Below are positions 10,530 through 20,519 of a DNA stretch of 64,000 bases, piece by piece. Source of the stretch: Polytrichum commune (taxonomy: Eukaryota > Streptophyta > Polytrichopsida > Polytrichales > Polytrichaceae); the NCBI GenBank assembly GCA_950295325.1, contig OX485805.1, positions 52,352,758 through 52,416,757 on the forward strand, written 5' to 3'. Both the position numbers and the translations under genes were made by a program. The notes beneath the pieces are model-generated. The model did no database searches. It was given only the letters and a program-made list of their open reading frames with translations, and was not told the origin of the DNA. The number at the start of each line of letters is the position of its first letter. Position 1 is the first letter of the stretch.

Positions 10530-11012
10530 CAGAGCCCAACATTTTTCCTTTAAATTGCACCCATACCTAGACCATGCCCATCAGCAGCGACCTATGACCA
10601 CCCATGCCCACCCATAGCATGACATGTGCGCACCCATGCCCACACATAGCATGACATGTGCCCACCCATGCCCACCCATGCTATTTAAATTGCACCCATG
10701 TATTCAAAAATTGTGTAATGTGTACTACCCACCTTTCAGCTTCCATCACAAGAGAATATTGAATTTAGCAGTGGTATCCAATATGCTTTGCTTTAGCCCA
10801 TGCTCACCCATGAACAATAATATTGAACCAATGCCCACCCATGAACAATAACATCGCAGCCATGCCCACCCATGCCCACTCATGAATAACAATATCGCAG
10901 CCATGCCCACCCATGCCCACCCATGAACAATAATATCGCAGCCATGCCCACCCAAAACCCATGAGCATGAGTGGGCATGGGCATGGGTATGGGCACCCAA
11001 TGTAGGGCTCTG
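10530..11012. mobile_element. nonautonomous hAT element with minisatellite interior (483 bp)
   Basis: Fourteen-bp terminal inverted repeats CAGAGCCCAACATT / AATGTAGGGCTCTG differ at one position. The perfect 8-bp direct repeat GTTAGGAG flanks it (10522-10529 and 11013-11020), the hAT signature together with CAG termini. The interior is a minisatellite built on CATGCCCACC and GAACAATAATATCGCAGC units and has no transposase. Confidence 0.9.
10585..10985. repeat. CATGCCCACC minisatellite inside the hAT element
   Basis: The short unit CCCACCCATG recurs many times. From about 10800 to 10960 it alternates with GAACAATAATATCGCAGC in units of roughly 30-50 bp. The final part turns into the opposite orientation (GGGCATGGGCATGGG), so the interior can fold on itself. 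Confidence 0.8.
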
Positions 11013-11020
11013 GTTAGGAG

Positions 11021-11369
11021 TGTGATGGACTTGACGATAATGTGGGTAACTTAGCTTGCAACTCTCCTTTCTTAGAAAAAGAAACAAATGATGATGAGTG
11101 TTCATCCGTGTGAAAAACCGTTCACCCACCGCTACAATTAGGACGTGTGCCCTAAGGAGTGGAGGAGGGGAAATGCATGTCCTAGCTATGAAGGTAAATG
11201 GTGCTTAACTTTCGTCCAAGTCTCCTTTGTTTAGAAAGATAAATGCAATGTATTTTATGAGAGTTTGTTGAGTAGAGTACATGTCGAATTTTAATGGCGG
11301 TTTTACGAATTTTAAGATCAATGATTTGTACGACATATAGGTTGTAAGATGGCGCATCGGATGCTGGTA
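11021..11369. other. spacer, nothing recognised
   Basis: No supported ORF and no terminal repeats; simple unique-looking sequence between the hAT element and repeat R5. Confidence 0.35.
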
Positions 11370-12127
11370 GTACATCTTTAAATGCTCATGCAACTTGAAA
11401 TGGGTCGCCATCTAATATTCTAATGGGGTTTGCGATCCACTAGGTGGTAAGTCTACATGGATGGAAGGTATATATCCACTGGTGTAGGGTGGTGCCCACT
11501 ACCATGTGGGCTAAAATAACATATAAAAATCTCTTACTCCAAGCGTGTAGGATTCTTTATTAGATTGGGATTGGTTGTTTTGGGAGGTGGTTCCATGTGT
11601 TGTTCAAATGTAGGAGGCAAATTTAAAAGCTAATGTCTTTCACATATGATGCCAATTTGGGTGGGGTTTTATCAATTAGGAGAAGGTGATGGTTGTCTAC
11701 AACTTGACAAATGGATTTGGAAAATAGTTAGTGCACATGTGTGCTTGCTCCATGGAAAGGGGAAATCTCCCAAAATGACCTCATGTGGCCCCTCCAGCTT
11801 TGAGGGTGACGAACTTCATCTAAATCTGGTAAACAAACCCTGGATTTTTGAAGAGTAGCTCATTTGTCATCCACATAACATATTATGGCAAAATTCCCAA
11901 CTTTCTAAAATTTCGTGGCATGACCGAATGGTCATCAAACAAAAGAAATCAAAATTCTCTCTAATTGCCACATGGATGAAGGCCATGTTTGTATGTCAAG
12001 ATGACCAAGCAAATATAGTTTGATTGACTTCAAATTTTTACAACAAGAATATATAATAGTCTAGTTCACATCTAGATGGTTGGATTTCAAGAAAACGCAC
12101 TCTTTGTTTCTACAGAACATAATTTTG
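11370..12127 (+). repeat. dispersed repeat R5, plus copy
   Basis: Reverse complement of 60495-61245 over about 750 bp. Shared landmarks are TTTATCAATTAGGA, CATGGAAAGGGGAAATCTCC, GTCATCCACATAACATAT and CAACAAGAATATAT. The short frames in it are not conserved between the two copies, so it is probably noncoding. Class unknown. Confidence 0.7.
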
Positions 12128-13504
12128 AAGCACCGGTGCTGGACATACCCAAAAAGGGAAGGTGAAACCGTGAAGGCTCAGTCACCGTTCCATACTAGTG
12201 CAAGTTTAGGGTTTGATCCCATTTGAATGTATTAAATTGTCTAATGATTGGGAATACGGGAAGGCATTCAAACATCTGACATATTCTCTACCATTTTGCC
12301 CAACAGGACTTTACGAATTGTCATGGCTTTCAATATTGAAAATGCGAATTTGGAGATTAAAACATTTTGGGAAGAACACATTCGAAAAGACAAGGATTGG
12401 AAGGACAAGGCCCGGGGTTCCCCACCTTTGGAATAAAAGTTCCACCGCATGATACTCACTACCTACAAAACAATAAAGACTTGTGCAACTTTGTTGTACT
12501 TCACAAGTGATCTAGAATCTAGATGGGTCTTTGTGAGCCCAAGATCGTGCGCACATGCTTAGCTAATCAAAGGACAATGTAATATCGGGGTTGTTGCATA
12601 ATTAAAACCATTTAAAAAATAGGAATGACCGGAGTTAAAACTAAGTTGAGTTGTGTTAAGCTAAAAGGAAAGGAGGAACAGAGATAAGGAGAAAGAAAAA
12701 GGGGGAGTTCGTTTTTTTGTTCAGGCTGTCCCAAGATGTCGGGCAGCGCGGGAAAAAAAGGATGGAATTGGAGGGGTTTCGGAGGCTTGGAGAGGAGAAG
12801 CTCATTAGGGTGGTAGAGGGAGACATCATAGGAGGGAGGTGAAAGCGCTGCCGCGGCAAGAAATTTTCAATCTGGTGGTGCTCTCAAGCAACCCTGTCAG
12901 CTGGTTCCGCATGTAGACTTGAAGGTGGCGATGTAGGTAGGATGGAACGAGGTGTTGGTGCAGTGTGAGGGACCAGGCATGAAGGAAGAGGCAGAGAGAG
13001 AATGTGAACAAGGAGTAGATGGAACGGGCCAAGAGTTGGATTGCCTTGAGTGCAAGGATGAAGTCTGTAGTAAGGGTTGATGAGTCAAGGGGAGGCTCTC
13101 TGTTCTTCGTTCCTAGAGATGTCAATGGAGCCTAGACATGTATGTTGAGTGGCGGAGGAGCAAGGTGGTATCAATCATGGGTTCCTTTGTTCTAGATCGA
13201 TCCCTTGCTCCTTTACAATGTCCGGGGAGCACCGGTATTTAGTATAATGGCGGCCGGTTGGTTTTGTGAAAAGCCCAGTTGAATCGGGAAAGTGGAGGAT
13301 GTGAAACCGGTGCTTTTAATAATAATTAATAATAAAATTAAAAAACGGATTTCAACCGGCAACCATTTTGAGGAGGGTTTTTTCCCGGATGAATTGTGAA
13401 ATAGGCGGATTTCATCCGGTTTGATTCATCTAGGGCCGGATATCATTTGGTTATGGGGTTTAGGTTATGTATTCATTGTAGGCTTGTAGCGATTTGGTGA
13501 ATGG
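12128..13504. other. spacer with a GC-richer block and CCGG-rich stretch
   Basis: 12650-13130 is richer in G and C than its surroundings and has open minus-strand frames of 60-100 residues, none with a recognisable domain. It might be a decayed exon or retrocopy. 13240-13460 repeats GGATTTCA-CCGG words irregularly. No gene is called. Confidence 0.35.
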
Positions 13505-14118
13505 CGGACAAGCAAAGCTTTTGCTTCATTATTGCATTTCATTGTTGACGGCTAGCGTTTAGAATGTATTATGCGTGTGTATATGGAAGATCTTCGTGGT
13601 GATCTTGATAATGTACTAATGGAAGCCATAGCTTTATGGAGGAACTCTACAAAAGTTTAGATGGTTGTTTTCACATCCACAGAGATACCTTTCAGGGTGT
13701 TTTCCTCTTGAAGGTGAAGATGATATTGCTAATTTTGACTCTAATAGTTGATGAATTTCATTTTTGTATATAGTATGGTATGTTAGGTTATTCTTTTATC
13801 ATGCTATGCCTCAAATCTAATATGAGGTTTTAAGACCTAGGTATGATAGAAGAGTAAATCCATGGCCATGAACCGGTTGATGGGTTATTTCATGCTCAAC
13901 TCCTGCTATAGATAAATTTTTTATCATTGTTGTTGGATGTTGATTTCATTACAAATTATTGTAGTATGTTGATATGTTCTTTGGACGTTGTTGTTGAATG
14001 GTGTATGTTGTTTGTAGATATAATTCTGCTACATTGGAAAACCGGTTTACTTATCAATGCCCAAGTTTTTGGCCGGTTGTCATTACAATGAAGAGGAAAT
14101 TAGCTGGCACTTGAAAAA
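13505..14118 (+). repeat. dispersed repeat R4, plus copy
   Basis: Inverted partner of 7165-7775. It carries the same vestigial frame (FASLLHFI, RLECIM, GDLDNVLMEA, PLEGEDD) and the same TAG in GCTAGCGTTTAGAA. The two copies are about 5.7 kb apart and could pair in a transcript or recombine. Confidence 0.65.
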
Positions 14119-15864
14119 AATGAAAAAATGAAAGAAGAAGAAGAAACCCATGGGATATGGCAATTAGAGATATGGCAATTGAGTGGAGCGATGTCCCAGG
14201 ACATCGCCCTCGTACAACAATGGCCTGGGAGTGGCTCTCGGGATTGCCAAGGTTTGAACAGGCATAACTTCTTCAATACTTATCCGAATGGGGCAAGTGA
14301 GGGGTCCATCGTGCATCTACGTGAAGTGTAGATGACGATGGAGTGGTTGTTTATGAGCATCCAAGATCATACAAGGAAGTTGTCGGAGGCTTCTAGGTCC
14401 AACGCGTAAGGGGAAATATCTACTTGGCCCCAACTTTTGGTAGAGAGACAAAAGGTTTCTTGACGGTGGGGTAGGAGCCCTGCCAAAAGTCCTAGAGGCT
14501 CGTAGGGGTGAGGTGGTGTGGCTAAACCCACCCGAGGCCGAACAACACGGCCTGTATGGGCATTAGCCCAATGTGAGAACATAGTTATCTAGTATGGTTA
14601 GGGTTGTTGTAGTGTTGCTCCGGCAACGCAATGATCAACATAAGATTGGACTTCCATGGATGGAAGTCCACATCTAAGAATTGGTTACCGATGAAGGGAT
14701 GAGTCCCGAAAACAAAGTAGGTGGGTTGGTTCCCCTTTTATGAACTATAAGGTCCGCGGTATGGGGAGCTAACCATTAGCATGGCGGAACGTGAAGAATT
14801 AGCGCTCGTGACCTTTGCTAGAATTGAAAAATGACCAAGTAAGTTAAGGGGCGCTAGCAAGGGTTGCGATAAACGTTCTCCTTTACCGGGATGAGTCGTA
14901 GCAAAATGATGCTTAGAAAAGGACCTCTTTTAATGACAACACATGGTCGTAATTGGGACTGTGAAGGGTGTGTATGAAGTAATTGAGGGCAACGAGCCGG
15001 TCATTGACTGAACCACTGCTCTGATGGTTCTAGTGTTTCTTTCCGAATTGTTCAAAAAATTGGGGTAGTTGTTGTTGCCATGCCTAAGCTCCAGCCGTTG
15101 TGAAGATTGCTCTAGGAAGTCAAAGGTCACGTTGTTGCATGTTCTGCTCTTGATATTCTTGGGGTTGCCTGCATTTATGTTGTGAGAGTCACAAGTTTGA
15201 GTGGACGGTGAGTCTCACAAACACCCGGTGTACTCAAATCCTTCCTGGTGGCAAAGAACGTGAGGATGATGGGTGAATTTAAGGCAGCTACTTGTGAGAA
15301 TGGTAAATTGTTCATGGCAAGGAACGAGGAGGAATTTCATGTGCACTCAGGCCAGATTGTTCCAGATGTGTGGGTCTAATGGTGATGTCTGTTGGTCCTC
15401 AGTCTGGCACCACATAATAGTGGATGCCAAGCAACACTTGGTGTTAATTGACAAGTCACGAGGACCACTCAGATTGCAATGGACACTAGTATCAATGCTA
15501 ATATGTGTTTAGTATATGAGCATGCCTAGTGATAATGAGGAGGTTGTTTAGAGGTTTGGTTGGTCATGATAAGGAGGGTTCAAGTGCTGATGTAGCCTCA
15601 AGAGGGCGTGGGAGGATTCTTGCAAGGCATGATATGTTAGAAGTTGGAAGGATCAACTAAGGTGGTAGAGATAGTGCTTCCTTGACATTGTAATGTGACC
15701 AAGTATTTCTAAAAACTTGTATGTTAAATAAAACGATAGTGCATTTAACACACTCCTCCAACCTCAATCTAAAGTTGCTTGGAGTGTAAGGGTTAGTAAG
15801 TGATTAGGTAATGCTTATGTGACATGGAACCCCCATCTGGACTAGGAGGCAATGAAGGGTGGGG
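14119..15864. other. spacer, nothing recognised
   Basis: Short open frames of 60-80 residues occur on both strands, with no domain motif and no consistent codon pattern. No terminal repeats were found. It may be decayed retroelement sequence. Confidence 0.35.
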
Positions 15865-16205
15865 GAAGTCTTTGCTCACAATCTTGGATGGTTAATTTTC
15901 CAACTAGCCCATTTCGCCTAGGATGCGAAACAGGTGATTACTACAATGTAATTAGCGGATCCACATCAAGGCCATAACCACTTTCCTCATAATTTTTGGA
16001 GCTCATATGAATATCTTATTCACTATGAAACGGAAGATTGCCGTGCTCATGAAACGGTCATACAAGTTTCCCAATTATGTTGACTGTTGAATTGAGAACA
16101 ATTAGCATGATTTGAGCATGAAGCTCAATCTCTTTTAAAGCATGTTTTTTTCCCATTCATTCTTGGAGACACAACAAACCACGTACCACTCAAATATAAG
16201 TAACC
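15865..16205 (+). repeat. dispersed repeat R3, copy a
   Basis: Shares GGAGCTCATATGAATATC, TATGTTGACT and CACTCAAATATA-type landmarks in the same order with 17145-17475, and the first half with 26225-26345 and with 52430-53105. No ORF. Type unknown. Confidence 0.6.
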
Positions 16206-17144
16206 TAATAAGGAAAGCAACTAAGTGAAGGCCCTTCTCCACCTCGGTCTATCAAAAAGTCCAAATCTTTCCAAAAAAATTGCCGGCTTTGGCAAAGTCA
16301 CCCTTGTTCACATGGCGCAATTGCAAGAACTTGCTCACCGGAAATTCAAGACAATATTAGTGAAGTTGCTTTCACACTCGGGTCATTGTTTTATCGACCA
16401 ATGTTTAAAATAAAATAAAAAGGCCTTTGGGAGCATGCTCAGCAAGGATTGTTGCCTCCACCACGCTGGCCAATGAGGGTGGCTGAAATTAGCTCTTACG
16501 TAATGCTATCAAGTTCTCAGCAAAGGACTATATGTTCGGTAAAAAAAACTCTACTTCTATCATGTTTTATGTCTTGCCACCTAGAGATCCCAACTAGGAT
16601 TAGAATTTAAGATAGATATTTGTGTGAATATCATATAAAAAAACCTTAATTGCCACCTAAAAACGCAGAATTTAAATACAAGTGGAGAAAGACCTTAAAA
16701 GTCATCGACCTTATATTAGAGTATGTTACTTTTGTGACACTACAATGGTGACGTCAACGTACAAGTTCCAAGCAAAAGTGTTGGTGGTCCAACCTCGAAA
16801 GGAAGGATGTCAAGTTTTTTTACGGGATTTCCTCAAGTTTGAAAAAATCTACTTACATGTGGACTTGTGTGCCTAGTCAACGTCATGCACCATCAATTGT
16901 CATGGGCCGGCCGGAGAAACTCCTTTATGTTGCATGTCGTCAAAAGGACCTTCCGAGCAAGAGACGAAAGTAGGCTTGTTAGTGTCCCAAAAGAGACTTT
17001 ACATCTTGGCACTGCCTAGTAAGCTAAGTTAGATCCTCCTTTAAATCAAAAGCCGGATCCTTAGTTCGAGTGGTGGGCCTTATGGCTTGTGGATGATAGG
17101 CAGTTAGAAACGCCCAAAATCAAGTACAAAGGTAGAAGGATCTT
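16206..17144. other. spacer between two R3 copies
   Basis: A few 60-residue frames, none recognisable. Probably unique or strongly decayed sequence. Confidence 0.35.
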
Positions 17145-17475
17145 AGATGGTAACTTCTTCCCACTAGCTCACTTGTCAAAGGATATGAAACACACAATAA
17201 GTACAAGATGGTTAGCAAATTCAAATCGATGCCATAGCCGCTTTCCCCATGAATTTCGGAGCTCATATGAATATCGTATTCATTATCAATTGAAGATTTT
17301 TGTGTGCATTACATAGTCATAAAGATTCTTCATATTATGTTGACTAGCAAACTTACAATGATTATCATATTCTGAGCATGCAACCTAATCTCCTAAATAC
17401 ATTTGGCATCCATTTTTGGAGCCACACCAAACTACATATCACCACCCAAATATACATGCACGATTAAGGAACCAA
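17145..17475 (+). repeat. dispersed repeat R3, copy b
   Basis: Direct copy of R3a about 1.28 kb downstream, with AAAGGATATGAAACAC near its start and the shared CGGAGCTCATATGAATATCG core. Flank-to-flank similarity was not seen, so two insertions are more likely than one tandem duplication. Confidence 0.6.
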
Positions 17476-20196
17476 TTTAGGCATAACTAATTCTCGTAAG
17501 AGTGAAATCTAGAACTCAGATTTTTATGAGCGACATCCAAGGCTCCTCACATGATTTTGGGAAGGCTATTGTTCTAGGTGTTGAGGTTTGTGACACATAT
17601 TTATTACACTCGTCTTGCCTCCAATGAAATAATCATCTCAACGTTCTTCTCTCTCCCCGAATCTCAACACCCAATACTATTTTGCTATTGGGTTCACAAA
17701 AAATGCAAAATCAATTGTTCAACACAATTCTCCCACCTTGTGCATCTCCCATGTAGCCATTCAAAACCTTTGAACGTACTAATGACTATCATAACCCAAA
17801 CCTAATTCACACAATGTTCATAAACTTAATTATATCAATCCAATTTTAGCTCAATGACATGTTAGACTCTTGCCTAGCATGAACATGTCACTCCTGAAAA
17901 GCATATGTTGTAGGTTGACTGAACTGTAAACCATATGAAAGAGCTTATTATTCAATCTCCTATGGTTACTTCCACCTCCTATGGCCGCTTCATGATATCA
18001 CATCGGAGGCACGAGGAGTTTGAGCCCATGCAAGTATAAGATTTAAATAGGATGATGCCCTTGTCAATCATGTTGCAACAATCATCATGGTCATGCCTTT
18101 ACACATGGCATGCAATTAACAAATGCACATGGAGCTGGACAAGATGCTATACAATCCATCCATGCAAATAATATGCACTAGTACAAGATGTTGTGCACTC
18201 CATAGACTTAGAATGATATGCAATGTACAAGTTGTTATACACTTCATGCATGTAAGTAAAGAGTATGCATTGTTACCTTGTGATTCAAGTGGGGATAGAA
18301 GTCGGTGAGCACCCGAACAACATTTGCACATATTCATCTGACACAAGCACAGACAATCTATGCTCACACAATCTCAAAACTCAATTTTAGGTTCCTTATC
18401 AAAAGTTGATCATTAGCACTAGTACCCATCTCCCATCTCAAAACGATCCAGCCAAAGGAAAGGACAAAACAAAGTATCCACTCATGATAAAGGACGAGTA
18501 TTCCGAGTTCCATGATGAAAAATCCAACCTTGTGATTGCACCAGTACAAAGAAGAAATCCTCTTGACGAACATTTCATTTCTCAAGGATCCACATAGTCT
18601 AATATATGTGCAATGATGTTGCCTCACACAAAATTATCAAAATTCCACACTATTCTCAATATTTAATACCACAACAACAACAACAACAAAAAGAATTGTT
18701 TATTTTTTCTGTGGATGCTACATGGATGAGTTAACAAAGTTATCTATATTTGTGATTTGGTCTAAGCCATGCAAAGGTGAAGAAATAACCTGATTATACA
18801 TATCAAAGTAGTTATTACAATGACTAACCTAAGATAGATTGTGCTTGAAACGAACCCTTGGCTTGTTGATGACTATATATGGAAATATATATAGTATTAT
18901 ACTAATATATGTTTGCCTTAGTATAAGGGATTATATTGCAATATAGCATATAAAATTGACTAAATTTGAATATATTTTGGATCATTTTAGGCTTCTACTC
19001 CCGACCATTAGGGTGTGCCTTGGTTGCCCCTAGGTGAGGCAATTCTAGCCGCATCATTAGCTATACCCTACTTTTGCTAGCCTTCCAACATTCTCTCTCC
19101 ATGTCTAATACGTCTTCATGTACTCTATTGCCACCCGCCACCTGAGACAAATTTCCATTTCCATTAAAAGTTGAACTAATCTTAAACTGAGATTAAGGTT
19201 AATTTTTGCCATTGGATTAGTAGCGACCTGGAATGACCTTGCATTGCCACTATCATACTTCAAAACCATCCTTTTCAATTCAATAACAGAACAAATTGGG
19301 AAAAGGATTCCGAAGCCGCTGCAGTGAAGCGAATACCCGGCCCAATAGTCAGAGTCGACAAGCACCTTACTTTGGTGGTCACTTTCCTTTCTCAAGCATT
19401 GAGTATTATCATGATTAACCTACGTAGGAGTCATTGTGCCTATTCAATATGGACAGCTATCCATCCACATGTCGGTCCCCTTAGTTCACCTAAATAAAGT
19501 AAACCAACAACCATTTTTTTCTCCTGCTACTGCAACCATTTTTTAAAAACCCATCTCACATTTGGGACCCCTATCGCAAAAGGTTTTGATCTGCTTGACA
19601 ATATAACTGCTTAGAGTAGGCTAGTAGCAAGGCAGAAAGTTCCAAGTAGATATGTAGATGCAAGTAGTTTGACTTTGTTGCTTCTATCTGACTCCGTCTC
19701 CACAAAGATAACGAAAAACAGAAACTTCGAGGCCCAAAGGGTTATAAGATTATACCTCGTCGTTGGATATAACCTGCATTTCGATTTCTTGATTCTCCAA
19801 ATGACTCTTTAGTACAAACAGCACTGCTCATTTTCTCGTATACTCAGTACGAGTACCCTTGCAAGATTAAGGAATGAAGAGTACAGGTATGTGAGAATAG
19901 AAGTGAAGTGATATAAATTATAATATATTGAATCTGTACAACAGAAAGGTGAAATTCACGCCGAAAACTTCTTATCGACCGAGCTTGAATCCCGCTCGAT
20001 GCTCAGGCGTAACCCACTGTTTCGTGTTCAGCCTGAATGGAGGCTTCGTTAAAGTGCCTAAGCTCTTGGCTACTTACGCTAACCTGATCAACGGCGATTA
20101 TCTAGGAGGGATTACGTAGGAGTGATATTTGCTCAACTAGCGAACTTGAGCCATCCACGTCCCTTGAGCATTATTTTTTAGACAAAGAAGGAGGAT
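17476..20196. other. spacer downstream of the glycosyltransferase gene
   Basis: Contains an (ACA)n microsatellite at about 18670-18690 and AT-rich stretches near 18880-18960. ORFs up to 96 codons (for example 19105-19395 minus) show no recognisable domain. Confidence 0.35.
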
Positions 20197-20466
20197 TTAC
20201 CTCCTTTCGTTCAATCTGCTGTAATGGTGAGGCGAAATCTTGATTTCGAATCTCACAGCAAATCCCCGCCGCGTACCTTGTTGAGTACTTTCATTTGCAG
20301 CGGCCTCGCAATGTCGTCCCACCTTAGCTTCTAAGGTTGGCCGCAAGAAGAATTCCCTCTTGTCATGCGATGCGAGACAAGGCGAACATGTTCCCAGCAT
20401 TAGCATGCGCAATCTGCTTACAAATATCGGAGGCCTGTTATCCGAAAATTTCGGCATCAGATCCAT
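20197..20466 (-). other. 89-codon ORF in the 3' flank of the GT77-like gene
   Basis: An ATG-started frame on the same strand, beginning about 50 bp after the stop codon of the glycosyltransferase. No domain is recognised. Its base composition resembles the gene rather than the surrounding repeats, so it is most likely part of a long 3' UTR or a decayed last exon. It is listed for completeness. Confidence 0.2.
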
Positions 20467-20519
20467 ACTCAGCAGTCTGATTGAGTGTTTTCAAGGTGCG
20501 TGGAATTTCATGCTCTGTT

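Noticed and set aside
10624-10851. Cys/Pro/His-rich 75-codon peptide as a metal-binding gene
   Set aside because: It is a translation of the CATGCCCACC minisatellite inside the hAT element.
12650-13130. GC-richer block with overlapping minus-strand frames as a host gene
   Set aside because: No domain motif, no consistent frame and no splice structure that extends any of the frames.
19105-19395. Minus-strand frame with SDYWAGYS resembling the copia RNase H motif SDYAGD
   Set aside because: The following residues do not match the copia RNase H and no integrase, RT or LTR is nearby.
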